Part shown: positions 8,192 through 16,302 of the stretch, piece by piece
Layout: every line of letters begins with the position of its first letter
Position numbering within the stretch: position 1 is the stretch's first letter
Virus record (IMG/VR): IMGVR_UViG_3300031999_000145
Span: 1 to 30,430 of that record
Reading direction: 5' to 3' (one strand)
DNA length: 30,430 nt
From: a virus
Position numbers and translations under genes: made by a program
Notes under the pieces: model-generated
Seen by the model: the letters and a program-made list of their open reading frames with translations, nothing else
What the model was told of the DNA's origin: nothing
The model's database searches: none

Positions 8192-8868
8192 ACATCGAAG
8201 TCGTATATGTCTGCCCGGTTGAATCCGGGGATCAGTTCGTAACCTACGGATGGAGATTTCTGCAATCCTATCTGGAGAACAAACCCGGAATGGATCACGG
8301 CACTACCATTGTATGCAACGGCGCATCTCCATCCAATCCAGTCTATGCGATGTTCAAGCTCATGCCAAATTGCAAATTCTTCGAGCGTGATAATTCCGGT
8401 TATGACATAGGGGCGTTCCAGCATATAGCGCGTGAAGTTCCAGCCGATATGATGGTGTTCTTTGGGGCATCCTCGTATGTTCGGGGAGCAGGTTGGTTGC
8501 TTCGGATGATTCGAGCATTCGAGTCAAATCCAGAGTTTCAGTACGGTTCAATGGGTAATCGCGGGAACATACCCGTAAATGTGTGGCCACATATTCGCAC
8601 AACGGGTTTCTGGATGAATCCCGACCTTATGAAGGCATATCCAACAATCGTAACTCGACCAGAGCAGCGATACGAATTTGAACACGGAAAGAACTGCCTC
8701 ACCGAACGGTTGAAGCGCCGTGGAATAAAAAGCTACGTTGTTACGTGGCACGGTCAGTACGATTGGGCGAATTGGGATGATGACCCTAATGGATACCATC
8801 GAGGAAATCAAAGTTCCTTATTATCTGGTGATCGGAATACAGACCCGCCATACCATCCACGGCAATGA
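8188..8868 (+). CDS. Glycosyltransferase-like protein, paralogue B
   Basis: The 226-aa protein is a diverged duplicate of its upstream neighbour. Shared blocks in the same order are TIVCNGAS, FFERDNSGYDIGAF at 65-78, GASSYVRGAGWL, HIRTTGFWMNPDLM, RYEFEHGKNCL, VTWHGQYDWANW and YHRGNQSSLL. The ATG at 8188 overlaps the previous stop (ATGA), which fixes this start over a longer in-frame one at 8158. The two copies probably act in succession on one glycan or with different sugars; this is inference. No signal peptide or membrane segment is present. Confidence 0.78.
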   Translation: MNIEVVYVCPVESGDQFVTYGWRFLQSYLENKPGMDHGTTIVCNGASPSNPVYAMFKLMPNCKFFERDNSGYDIGAFQHIAREVPADMMVFFGASSYVRGAGWLLRMIRAFESNPEFQYGSMGNRGNIPVNVWPHIRTTGFWMNPDLMKAYPTIVTRPEQRYEFEHGKNCLTERLKRRGIKSYVVTWHGQYDWANWDDDPNGYHRGNQSSLLSGDRNTDPPYHPRQ

Positions 8869-9569
8869 ATCCGATTATCATATTCTACCACTGTCTTTTC
8901 TATCTTGGTGATCCCCCGCAATTACTTCCCCCCGCATTGGATATTGTATCGCGCCAAATGAATTTACTAGGAACTTCTGGATTATTGGAAGCTGCAAGCG
9001 AGTTTCATGTTGGAGTTAATGGGGGAACAGAAAGTGAAATCCCGGCGTGCGTCACCATTCCAACAAAGGCGCAGATCATATATCACGGATTACAGAGCAG
9101 AAACGAGAACCTTACAATTGTGATGGTGGAGGAATGGCTAAAGAATCATCCAGATGAGGCATACATTCTCTATTTTCATGCGAAGGGATCAACGCATCCC
9201 ATTTCTGATCCAGTGAGAAATAGATGGCGGGGATGTATGGAGAGAAACCTGATTTCAAAATGGAAAAACTGTGTATCTGACTTGGCGACAGGAAGTGACG
9301 CGGCGGGGTGTCACTGGATGAGTTGGGGGAATTACCCACAAATGCCAAAGGGACAGTCCATCTTTGGTGGAAACTTTTTTTGGGCAAAAGCGTCGTTCCT
9401 AAGAACGCTTCCTTCGATCTTCAGCACTGATCGGGTTAAGCAATCTGGAATACTAGCACTTGAAAGCCGGTATGAAAGCGAAGTATGGATAGGGAATGGC
9501 CCAAGATTGCCAAGGGTTAGAGATTATCATAATGGCTGGAACGTGACCGCATCAACCTGCATCCCATAG
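8865..9569 (+). CDS. Putative glycosyltransferase (FHAKGS type)
   Basis: This 234-aa protein is not an obvious paralogue of the two before it. It carries AYILYFHAKGSTH at 99-111, WRGCMERNLISKW, GCHWMSWGNYP, and SIFGGNFFWAKASFLRTLP, followed by the acidic segment RYESEVWIGN. The combination of FHxKG, a Gly-Asn-Phe-[FW]-Trp segment and a late Glu-x-Trp-Ile is one I associate with small bacterial polysaccharide glycosyltransferases. Donor and acceptor are unknown. The ATG overlaps the preceding stop by four bases, and the next gene starts seven bases after its end. The family call is moderate. Confidence 0.65.
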   Translation: MNPIIIFYHCLFYLGDPPQLLPPALDIVSRQMNLLGTSGLLEAASEFHVGVNGGTESEIPACVTIPTKAQIIYHGLQSRNENLTIVMVEEWLKNHPDEAYILYFHAKGSTHPISDPVRNRWRGCMERNLISKWKNCVSDLATGSDAAGCHWMSWGNYPQMPKGQSIFGGNFFWAKASFLRTLPSIFSTDRVKQSGILALESRYESEVWIGNGPRLPRVRDYHNGWNVTASTCIP

Positions 9570-9576
9570 CTGAAAT

Positions 9577-10263
9577 ATGAAAATCTGTGTATTCTCTCCG
9601 TTTTCAAATCTGAAGGAATTGGCCGAGATTACCGTCCCAAACAAGGCGAATTACTGTGTCCGACATGGATACGATTTTCTGATTAAGCCGCTGGGGGGAA
9701 CCGGATGTAACGAGATCGAAATGTATGGATTCAGAAGACGAATGCCATTGGTGATAGAGCTATTGAAGGCGAACATCTATGACTGGATTTGGGTTGTTGG
9801 CGTGGACGTTCTGGTAACAAACCTTGCGATCAAATTGGAGTCTATTGTTGATGATAATTACGGAATGGTCGTCGGAACGGAGCCGTTGGGAGTGGGAATG
9901 GACTCGTACCTTATCAGAAAGCAGAAAGAGGGACTCGAATTCCTCGAACGTGTGGTAAGCTTCATGGAAAAACCTATCGGGGCATTTCACGAGCAGTCCA
10001 CGATTGACACGCTTTGCAGGCAGGAACCAGAATTTTCAAAAGTGGTTAAACGTGTTCCTCAACGAACGCTTAACTCTTTTCAATACGCCAAAACCAATCT
10101 AAATGTTTACGGTTACATATCTGCCGGATTTGTTACCGGAACCGACTGCCTTGGAAATTCTGGAGAATGGCAACCGGGGGATTTTGTGCTTCATGTTCCG
10201 GGCATCAGGGACGATCAAAAACTAGCTATCCTGAAGGAAACACTTCCGCTGATTCAAGAATGA
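9577..10263 (+). CDS. GT34-like (GMA12/MNN10 family) glycosyltransferase
   Basis: The 228-aa protein resembles the galactosyl/mannosyl transferase family GT34. The segment IYDWIWVVGVDVLVTN at 67-82 corresponds to the family WIWWLDxDAxIxN block, although the first Asp of the usual DxD is replaced by Gly (G75-V76-D77). A downstream EQSTIDTLC and the C-terminal GDFVLHVPG match the family's late EQ and GDF-x-x-H signatures. Loss of the first DxD acid may alter metal use or mark a divergent family. It is cytoplasmic by sequence and part of the sugar island. The stop overlaps the next ATG. Confidence 0.72.
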   Translation: MKICVFSPFSNLKELAEITVPNKANYCVRHGYDFLIKPLGGTGCNEIEMYGFRRRMPLVIELLKANIYDWIWVVGVDVLVTNLAIKLESIVDDNYGMVVGTEPLGVGMDSYLIRKQKEGLEFLERVVSFMEKPIGAFHEQSTIDTLCRQEPEFSKVVKRVPQRTLNSFQYAKTNLNVYGYISAGFVTGTDCLGNSGEWQPGDFVLHVPGIRDDQKLAILKETLPLIQE

Positions 10264-11063
10264 TAATTCTGCTAGGATCGCATGGTTATATTGGAAGCGC
10301 CTTCGCCCAGGAAATGACAGCGCGGGGGATTGACTGGATGCCTGCATCATATCTGAATCTCGAAAAGGTTTCAAAGTGGATAAGCGGGCAAGACATGGTT
10401 ATCAACTGTTCGGCATTCATCCCGAAAGAATCCGTATCACTATGCGACACCCAACCAGAAGCCACCTTGAATGGAAACCTCCTGCTTCCAATTAGATTGA
10501 GCCGTATGTGCGAACAGTCAGGGGCTACACTCGCGCATCTCTCCACCGGCTACCTGTGGAACGATGGCAAAGAACACGGAGAAGATGACCCTCCGCAAAG
10601 AATGTTCCGGGGGTACTGTGGATTTTACATAGGCACGAAGGTTCTGGCTGATCGTGAAGTGCAACGGTGCCCAAAGCACTACATCTGGAGGCTCAGTTTG
10701 GCCTTTGACGAATGCGACAACGACCGAAATTATCTGAGCAAGCTCGCGGGATTCTATGAGATATTTGATCGGGATAATTGCGTTTCCCACCGATTCGATT
10801 TTGTGAGAAGCTGCCTTCAGTTATGGAAAACTCAGGCTCCGTTTGGCGCCTATAATGTGATGAATGAAGGAAGCATCAAGGCAACGCATATCGTTGATCT
10901 GTTGAAGCAAGCTGGAATACGACGCACCGATCCGCGCATTATTTCCGGTGGCCACGGGGATTCAAAGGCAAGCATTTCAAAACTGTTGAGCGCCGGAATA
11001 TCCATGCGTTCTTCCGAGGATGCAGTACTGCACAGCATCAAGAACTGGATTCCCAGAAAGTAA
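10260..11063 (+). CDS. NAD(P)-dependent sugar epimerase/reductase (extended SDR, RmlD-like)
   Basis: This 267-aa protein has the Rossmann nucleotide-binding motif GSHGYIG at 6-12, the acidic/Asn-containing VINCSAF, the catalytic Ser/Thr in LSTGYLWN (95-96) and the catalytic pair in YIGTK (Y123, K127). The layout is that of extended SDR enzymes such as dTDP-4-dehydrorhamnose reductase, which reduce or epimerise nucleotide-bound sugars. A substrate is not determinable. The chosen ATG at 10260 overlaps the previous stop (ATGA); a longer in-frame start at 10167 lies inside the previous gene and is rejected. With the C-methyltransferase downstream it could produce a modified deoxysugar for the glycosyltransferases. 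Confidence 0.85.
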   Translation: MIILLGSHGYIGSAFAQEMTARGIDWMPASYLNLEKVSKWISGQDMVINCSAFIPKESVSLCDTQPEATLNGNLLLPIRLSRMCEQSGATLAHLSTGYLWNDGKEHGEDDPPQRMFRGYCGFYIGTKVLADREVQRCPKHYIWRLSLAFDECDNDRNYLSKLAGFYEIFDRDNCVSHRFDFVRSCLQLWKTQAPFGAYNVMNEGSIKATHIVDLLKQAGIRRTDPRIISGGHGDSKASISKLLSAGISMRSSEDAVLHSIKNWIPRK

Positions 11064-11068
11064 AACCT

Positions 11069-12280
11069 ATGTTCACGAATACTCAGAAATGCCGTGCGTG
11101 CGGAAGCACTGAATTGATTCCTGTATTCAACCTCGGCCTTCAGCCGCTCGCCAACTCATTTCGGAAGACCGGAGAGGAACACGATGGCTATGCCCCGCTC
11201 TCAGTACTCTATTGTCCCCGATGCACCCTCGGACAATTATCGGTCGTAGTGAAGCCCGAAATCCTATACCGGGATTACAAGTACGTCACCAGCCCGAGCG
11301 AGACAATGCGAAGGCACTTTATGTCCATCTTTGAGGACATACGCGCCGAGTGCCCGAGGCTGGATTGCGTGGTTGAAATCGGGAGCAATGACGGGTTACT
11401 TCTCCAGTTCTTTCAAAAGATAACGGGATGCAGTGCTTTGGGAATAGAACCGGCATCCAATCTTGCCACGATTGCTTCAGGAAAAGGTATCCCCACACTT
11501 AACACATTCTTCTCAAAGGAGAATGTCGCGTCATTAGCCGGGTGCAAACGCGAGATTGATCTGATACTTGCCCGTCACGTTTTCTGTCATGTTGACGATT
11601 GGAAAGACTTCGTGGCCGCATTGGAATCCCTCTGTTTCAAGGATACTTTGGTCTGTATTGAAGCGCCTTACGCAGTGGACACATTGGCAAGAGTGGAGTT
11701 TGACCAAGTGTACCATGAGCATCTTTCATTTCTAACAATTAAGTCGGTGAAGTCACTTTTGCGGGACACCAAACTCAGACTTCATAAAATCGTCCGATAC
11801 CCGATCCACGGCGGGTCAATAATGGTTATGCTCAGGCATGTGGACAGTAGCATTCCTATGGATCAAAGTGTAATTGAATTTCTGTCAAAAGAGAACGTCA
11901 CCCTTGATTCATGGAATGCGTTTTCAGAAACAGCCAATCGAAACATTCTATCGTTACGGGAACTCATAAAGGATTTAGCGGATCAGGGCAAATCCATCGC
12001 CGGATTCGGAGCATCAGCCAAGAGCACGGTATGGATCAATGCCGCAGGATTATCCCCGTGGTTGAAGTTCGTAACCGATACCACTGAACAGAAGATAGGC
12101 CGATACGTTCCCGGAACTGGTATTCCGGTTGTTCATCAATCACACCTACTGTCCGAACAACCGGATTACGCGGTAGTCTTCGCGTGGAATTTTCTGAGCG
12201 AAATACTCTCAAGCCAACAGGAATACAGGAATCGCGGGGGAAAGTTCATCATCCCAGTTCCCATCATCGAGATTATCTGA
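11069..12280 (+). CDS. Sugar C-methyltransferase, TylC3/TcaB9-like
   Basis: The 403-aa protein has the three-part architecture of nucleotide-sugar C-methyltransferases. An N-terminal zinc site uses C8/C11 and C49/C52. A SAM-binding Rossmann domain has VEIGSNDG at 102-109. A C-terminal domain has GFGASAKSTVW, typical of the Methyltransf_14 region. The active-site signature YHEH is at 215-218, matching the catalytic Tyr/His/Glu/His segment known in TcaB9-type enzymes. These enzymes add a methyl group to C3 of a dTDP-4-keto sugar. It lacks a Shine-Dalgarno and begins in the context AAAGTAAAACCTATG, repeated exactly before the RecT gene. It closes the sugar island. Confidence 0.9.
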   Translation: MFTNTQKCRACGSTELIPVFNLGLQPLANSFRKTGEEHDGYAPLSVLYCPRCTLGQLSVVVKPEILYRDYKYVTSPSETMRRHFMSIFEDIRAECPRLDCVVEIGSNDGLLLQFFQKITGCSALGIEPASNLATIASGKGIPTLNTFFSKENVASLAGCKREIDLILARHVFCHVDDWKDFVAALESLCFKDTLVCIEAPYAVDTLARVEFDQVYHEHLSFLTIKSVKSLLRDTKLRLHKIVRYPIHGGSIMVMLRHVDSSIPMDQSVIEFLSKENVTLDSWNAFSETANRNILSLRELIKDLADQGKSIAGFGASAKSTVWINAAGLSPWLKFVTDTTEQKIGRYVPGTGIPVVHQSHLLSEQPDYAVVFAWNFLSEILSSQQEYRNRGGKFIIPVPIIEII

Positions 12281-12283
12281 TTT

Positions 12284-12451
12284 ATGAACGCACACCTAAC
12301 ACTGGTATGGGTTCGCAAGTGGGATGATAACTGGATTCATCCCCGCCTCGCAACGGAGGCAGTTTGTCCGGTAAAAGCACATGACGGCTGGATCATGGAT
12401 GGCGGAATCGGATTAAATACCGCCGTGGGTGCGTTGTCGCCCACGGTTTAA
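12284..12451 (+). CDS. Small hypothetical protein, 55 aa
   Basis: A short open frame starts four bases after the methyltransferase stop, giving MNAHLTLVWVRKWDDNW and ending GALSPTV. No domain is recognised. It fills an otherwise empty gap and its last codons run through a GC-rich hairpin. The coding assignment rests on its fit to the gap and to the translation pattern of its neighbours, so it is uncertain. Confidence 0.4.
   Translation: MNAHLTLVWVRKWDDNWIHPRLATEAVCPVKAHDGWIMDGGIGLNTAVGALSPTV
12423..12449 (+). terminator. Hairpin with T-run, possible terminator
   Basis: CCGTGGG at 12423-12429 pairs with CCCACGG at 12440-12446 (seven base pairs, ten-base loop) and is followed by TTT. It lies in the last codons of the small frame and overlaps repeat half R. 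It could end or attenuate transcription after the sugar island. Confidence 0.4.
12430..12446 (+). repeat. Boundary repeat half R, copy 1
   Basis: TGCGTTGTCGCCCACGG is identical to 12794-12810. This copy stands alone, upstream of the first cassette gene (12463). Confidence 0.85.
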
Positions 12452-12462
12452 CCAGAACTCTT

Positions 12463-12783
12463 ATGAAAATACAAAGAACAAAATGCGATCAGTGCGATCA
12501 GGAATCAACAATATCCATTCTTCACAAGCCCCATGATTGCGAATTCATCACTTTGAATCTGTGCATGAAATGCGCCGATGGGTTCTTTGAAAATCATAGA
12601 CCATTTCTTTCAATCGGATATACGCATCAATATCACGGAGGAACGTATTTTAGTTCTGACAAAAAAAGATTTAGACGAGTTAATCCAATTCCATTGACAG
12701 ATGATTCCTGTAAACTGATTGGAATTTATGACGGCGGGGCAATATCTCTTTCTCCTTTTGCCAACCGGCAGTTTAAGGCGTAA
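12463..12783 (+). CDS. Small zinc-ribbon protein
   Basis: The 106-aa product has CDQCDQ near residues 8-13 and LCMKCADGFF around 33-42, a CxxC...CxxC pair that suggests a treble-clef or ribbon zinc site. The C-terminal half has no recognised domain, and its final codons (FKA, stop) form part of boundary repeat L. No Shine-Dalgarno precedes the ATG. It is flanked by repeat half R upstream and repeat half L downstream, so it looks like an exchangeable cassette inserted before the portal. Function is unknown. Confidence 0.75.
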   Translation: MKIQRTKCDQCDQESTISILHKPHDCEFITLNLCMKCADGFFENHRPFLSIGYTHQYHGGTYFSSDKKRFRRVNPIPLTDDSCKLIGIYDGGAISLSPFANRQFKA

Positions 12784-12810
12784 GGCAACGACATGCGTTG
12801 TCGCCCACGG
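12776..12810 (+). repeat. Boundary repeat, complete L plus R
   Basis: Positions 12776-12799 are identical to 13204-13227 (half L, 24 bp), and 12794-12810 are identical to 12430-12446 (half R, 17 bp); the halves overlap by six bases. L begins in the last codon pair and stop of one gene. CAACG...CGTTG forms a small hairpin, and a T-run follows the R half, so a terminator role is possible. Confidence 0.85.
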
Positions 12811-12821
12811 CTTTTTGAATT

Positions 12822-13211
12822 ATGAAAGACTCAGTTGTGGTATTATGCGGCCATACACCAGATGGCCGCAAGGTGATCGGTGGTGCCTTTCAAATGGCAG
12901 ATACGCATGGGTATCCATTGTGGGCGTCACTGGATTGGGCGCAAGAACGTGGAAACGTTATCTCATTCCCCCATTACTTTGCCAGCGCAATAGAGCACGG
13001 CTGGGATGACCGTCAGGCGTTTGGAAGGATACGAGAAGCCTTAACAGATCGTGGCGACATCTCCAATTACGAGCACATCAAGGACAGGTGCGTTATGATG
13101 TTCATGCACTTTGCGAACCAGATGCCAGGGAAGAACGCAATGGAGATAGCGACAGCCATGCGCGAGAGCATGGAACGGTTTGAACTTGCTAAAGAGCCAG
13201 TTGAGGCGTAA
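12822..13211 (+). CDS. Hypothetical protein, 129 aa
   Basis: The protein begins MKDSVVVLCGHTPDGRKV and is otherwise mainly helical, with SLDWAQERGNVISFP and a C-terminal helix ending FELAKEPVEA. No signal peptide, membrane segment or recognised family. The ATG follows repeat half R by 11 bases, and its last codons lie in the L repeat that also contains the portal start. Like its upstream neighbour it is a cassette gene with R before and L after. Confidence 0.7.
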   Translation: MKDSVVVLCGHTPDGRKVIGGAFQMADTHGYPLWASLDWAQERGNVISFPHYFASAIEHGWDDRQAFGRIREALTDRGDISNYEHIKDRCVMMFMHFANQMPGKNAMEIATAMRESMERFELAKEPVEA

Positions 13212-13227
13212 GGCAACGACATGCGTT
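13204..13227 (+). repeat. Boundary repeat half L, copy 2, containing the portal start codon
   Basis: This 24-bp segment is identical to 12776-12799. It contains the last codons and stop of the gene before, a weak AAGG and the ATG CGT start of the portal. The matching ATG CGT at 12793 leads to a ten-codon dead-end frame, as if a portal start had been duplicated. Confidence 0.85.
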
Positions 13228-15548
13228 TCGATACGAGTTCAAAAGTGGAACAGGTTTTGTGGAATGCCCGACGCGCTGATCTGGTGCGCGGCTATGACAG
13301 GGCAATTCTGAATCGCCTTTACAATGGAAATCCTCCATATTCTGAATCTGACGCGGAAGAAAACAACATCCAAGTCAATCGCAACGATCTTTCAGGGGTC
13401 AATCTTCTCTCACAAGCCCGCCGTCAATGGAACCAAGCGTTTCTAAAACCGGGCAATTTCTTCAATGTAACATTGGATTCCGGCCCACCGCATGAGCGCG
13501 TGGAATGGGGCCATACGATCACCCGCGAGATCAACCGAAGATTGAAACGCAATCGCGGAATGTTGGAACAGATACGGGCAACAGGTGCCAATGTGATGCT
13601 ACACGGCATCGGCCCGGTGACGTGGAAGGACAGACAATCTCCGATACCAGTGCCGTTACCTGTGAGTGGACTTCTGATTTCATCAGAGACAGACATTGAT
13701 TTCGAGAATCTTGAGTGGTTCGCCGTTTTCAGGGAGTGGACACCGGAACAACTTTACGATCTCACGCATGGAAAAAAGGTTGATCCCGGTTGGAACATGA
13801 AGCTGGTGAACGACAGGCTTAAACAAACGTACGATGAATACTTCAAGAACGTAAATTCGGCGGCGTTTCATTTGATGCCCGAACGCCTCGAAGAAGCATT
13901 CAAACAGGACAGCGGGCTGTTTGGTACAGACGCCGTTTCCACGGTGGACGTATGGGATTTCTATTTCAGGGACATGAAACAGGGAAATGGATGGTATCGC
14001 AGGGTGTTGCTGGATTGGAGTCTGAATGGAAGTGAAATCAAATCTGTCACCCGAACCACACCCAAACCGGAGTCCAATAACAAGGATGGGGACAATGATG
14101 TGTTCCTTTACACATCCGGCGAACGTATTTACGCAAGCGACCTATCTGAAATCCTCCATTGCCAGTTCGGGGATTGTTCTGCTGTGGCTCCGTTCAAGTA
14201 CCATTCCGTGCGTTCCCTCGGCTGGATGCTGTGGGGTGTCTGTGATCTGAACAACCGGCTTTACTGCAAGTCAATGGAGAACGCATTTGAGCAATTGATG
14301 TGGTTCTTCAGGACTGCATCCGATTCAGATTTGAGGCGATTGAAAAAGGTGAATTTCACGCACATGGGGGTAATCCCCCAAGGCATCTCTTTTGTACCCG
14401 CCAACGAACGATTCAAGCCCGACTTTCAAATCGTAGAAGGTGCATTTGCCCGCAATAGGGCGTTGATGATGGAGTCGGCTTCGTCCTATACCCAAAACGC
14501 AGATAACACATCTGGAGCCAATCAGAAGACAAAGACGGCCACTCAGGTAATGGCCGAGGTAAATTCTGTGAACGCATTGGTCAGTGGGATGCTGTCACTA
14601 GCCTACACGTACGAGGAGTACAAGTACCGGGAGATAGGCAGGAGGTATTGCATTAAGGACAATAAGGACAAGGATGTGCGTGAGTTTCGCAAGGCATGTC
14701 TCAACGCCGGTGTTCCCGCCGAAATGCTGGACGTAGAACGATGGGACATCACAGCCGAACGCACCCTTGGGGCGGGGAATAAGACCCTTGAGTTATCCAT
14801 CGTCCAAGGATTGCAAAGTATCAGGGGGCAACTTTCACCCGATGGACAGAGGAAGGTTGACCATAAATACGTCGAAGCACTTACCGATGATTGGGCGCTT
14901 TCCGAAGACCTTGCCCCAATCGAAGGAGAGAAGAAGATTTCGATTTCGACCCACGACGCTCAACTTTCCAGCGGTCGCCTGCTTTCCGGGTTGCCCTACA
15001 CATTACCGAAGGGCGCAATCGTCGAAGACTTTGTGATTGTATGGATGAACGATTTGGCAACCGTTATCACGACAGCAACAAAAACAGGCAACGTAGCCGA
15101 AATTGAAGAAGTCGCGGGGATGATGAACCTGGCTCAAAACATCGCTCAACTTTTACAACAGATGTCGGCAGATGACGAGCAGAAGGACAAGGTGAGGCAA
15201 TATCAGGATCAACTTGGGCAACTGATGAATCTCGTGAAAGGTTTCGCCCAACGCCTTTCCGAACAGAAACAGGGTGGCAATGGCGCAGGCGGAATTGATC
15301 CCGAAACCCAAGTGAAGTTGCAGGGAAAACAATTGCTCGATCAAGCCAAGGCTGATTCGACCGCAAAAAAGACGGCTCAGAAAATGGCGTTCGATCAAGT
15401 TCGATTTGAAGGCGATGAAGCCAGAAAAGATCGTCAGGCAAACGCCGAATTGCGAAGGAAAGGGTCTGAAAGTTATCACGATATGCTGACAAGGACGATG
15501 GAGGGAGCAGCCGAACAGATGGTTCCAACGGAATCAGTTAAAGAATAG
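13221..15548 (+). CDS. Portal protein
   Basis: The 775-aa protein is called the portal from its order between terminase and scaffold, its length and its layout. The N-terminal region has RGYDRAILNRLYNGNPP, NLLSQARRQWNQAFLKP and a mixed alpha/beta clip/wing region. A long helical C-terminal half follows (residues about 600-760), rich in Gln, Lys and Ala (EEVAGMMNLAQNIAQLLQQM, QLGQLMNLVKGFAQRL), like the barrel of long podovirus-type portals. Twelve copies normally form the DNA entry ring that binds terminase and scaffold. The ATG at 13221 has AAGG upstream and lies in a repeated junction. A hairpin terminator starts at its stop codon. Confidence 0.85.
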   Translation: MRFDTSSKVEQVLWNARRADLVRGYDRAILNRLYNGNPPYSESDAEENNIQVNRNDLSGVNLLSQARRQWNQAFLKPGNFFNVTLDSGPPHERVEWGHTITREINRRLKRNRGMLEQIRATGANVMLHGIGPVTWKDRQSPIPVPLPVSGLLISSETDIDFENLEWFAVFREWTPEQLYDLTHGKKVDPGWNMKLVNDRLKQTYDEYFKNVNSAAFHLMPERLEEAFKQDSGLFGTDAVSTVDVWDFYFRDMKQGNGWYRRVLLDWSLNGSEIKSVTRTTPKPESNNKDGDNDVFLYTSGERIYASDLSEILHCQFGDCSAVAPFKYHSVRSLGWMLWGVCDLNNRLYCKSMENAFEQLMWFFRTASDSDLRRLKKVNFTHMGVIPQGISFVPANERFKPDFQIVEGAFARNRALMMESASSYTQNADNTSGANQKTKTATQVMAEVNSVNALVSGMLSLAYTYEEYKYREIGRRYCIKDNKDKDVREFRKACLNAGVPAEMLDVERWDITAERTLGAGNKTLELSIVQGLQSIRGQLSPDGQRKVDHKYVEALTDDWALSEDLAPIEGEKKISISTHDAQLSSGRLLSGLPYTLPKGAIVEDFVIVWMNDLATVITTATKTGNVAEIEEVAGMMNLAQNIAQLLQQMSADDEQKDKVRQYQDQLGQLMNLVKGFAQRLSEQKQGGNGAGGIDPETQVKLQGKQLLDQAKADSTAKKTAQKMAFDQVRFEGDEARKDRQANAELRRKGSESYHDMLTRTMEGAAEQMVPTESVKE

Positions 15549-15578
15549 GGCGTCTTTGAATAAGATTTGGAGACGCCC
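15548..15578 (+). terminator. Hairpin terminator after portal gene
   Basis: GGGCGTCT at 15548-15555 pairs perfectly with AGACGCCC at 15571-15578 (eight base pairs, 15-base loop). There is no long T-run, so Rho-independent efficiency is uncertain. Confidence 0.55.
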
Positions 15579-15613
15579 CAATCTCAAGTCACCGCACCTG
15601 AAACAATTCCCCC

Positions 15614-15640
15614 TTGACATTCTTGCGCGGTTCTGTTCCT
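15614..15640 (+). promoter_or_regulatory. Candidate promoter upstream of 15651 gene
   Basis: TTGACA at 15614-15619, in the context CCTTGACATTC, lies in the 102-bp gap after a terminator hairpin. The six bases after a 17-base spacer have only weak likeness to TATAAT. The position between a terminator and a gene start supports a promoter. Confidence 0.4.
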
Positions 15641-15650
15641 GTTTCAGGGG

Positions 15651-16019
15651 ATGACTGAAATCGAACAAAGGATTGCCGTTGCAGAGTTTTGCGCGTGGCA
15701 TTTACAACCTTCTGTTTGTGTTGGTGGATGGAACATTCACCACGGAACAACAAAAATCGGGTCTTTCTGGTTTAATTTAGAAAAGGCACCTACACTACTT
15801 GATTGCATCGAAGGTATTCCCGACTACCTCCACGACCTTAACGCAATGCATGATGCGGAAGATTCTCCAAAGTTGGACGGAATTCGTAGTGAATATGTCC
15901 ACCAATTAGGGATTGTAGTGATTGGCGTAGGAGAACCCATTCAATGGATAACTGTTCACGCATCCGCCGCGCAACGTGCCGAAGCCCTGTTGCGAACCGT
16001 CGGAAAATGGAAAGATTGA
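15651..16019 (+). CDS. Small phage protein, ABA-sandwich-like
   Basis: The 122-aa product matches the style of the phage ABA sandwich family: a start IEQRIAVAEFCAWH, the segment PDYLHDLNAMHDAED and the C-terminal ITVHASAAQRAEALLRTVGKW. Small proteins with this ending are common in phage genomes and their role is not established. It is the first gene after the candidate promoter and terminator. The start has AGGGG immediately before the ATG, too close for a good Shine-Dalgarno. The family assignment is from memory of the motif and is moderate. Confidence 0.7.
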   Translation: MTEIEQRIAVAEFCAWHLQPSVCVGGWNIHHGTTKIGSFWFNLEKAPTLLDCIEGIPDYLHDLNAMHDAEDSPKLDGIRSEYVHQLGIVVIGVGEPIQWITVHASAAQRAEALLRTVGKWKD

Positions 16020-16020
16020 T

Positions 16021-16290
16021 ATGACCGCCAAAGATAAATTCATCCAATCACCCCACCGTGAGCCATTTGAAAAGGTGGTGTTGACCCCAATGTTTGAGAC
16101 TGCGTGTGATTACGCCATACTCATCTTGGGTGAGGATATGTCCCGCACATTTGGCAACCCATCAAATTCATGGGACTATGGTTGCCGTATGGAGGGGGCG
16201 CGGAAATTCATGGAAATTCTGAAAACCCTGCATGAACCGGTCACGCAAATGAAAGCAGAGAAATATCAAACGCCTTACCACGAAGATTGA
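16021..16290 (+). CDS. Hypothetical protein, 89 aa
   Basis: Starting at the ATG at 16021 just after the preceding stop, the product is MTAKDKFIQSPHREPFEKV followed by FETACDYAILILGEDM and a C-terminal helix. A longer frame from 15976 overlaps the upstream gene and is less likely. It is soluble and has no recognised domain. It sits among small genes before the scaffold; a head-assembly accessory role is possible but not shown. Confidence 0.7.
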   Translation: MTAKDKFIQSPHREPFEKVVLTPMFETACDYAILILGEDMSRTFGNPSNSWDYGCRMEGARKFMEILKTLHEPVTQMKAEKYQTPYHED

Positions 16291-16302
16291 TGAAGTCAGA
16301 AC

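Noticed and set aside
12776-13227. Integron-like attC sites at the cassette boundaries
   Set aside because: The repeats lack the paired core sites of attC and no integrase is in the window.
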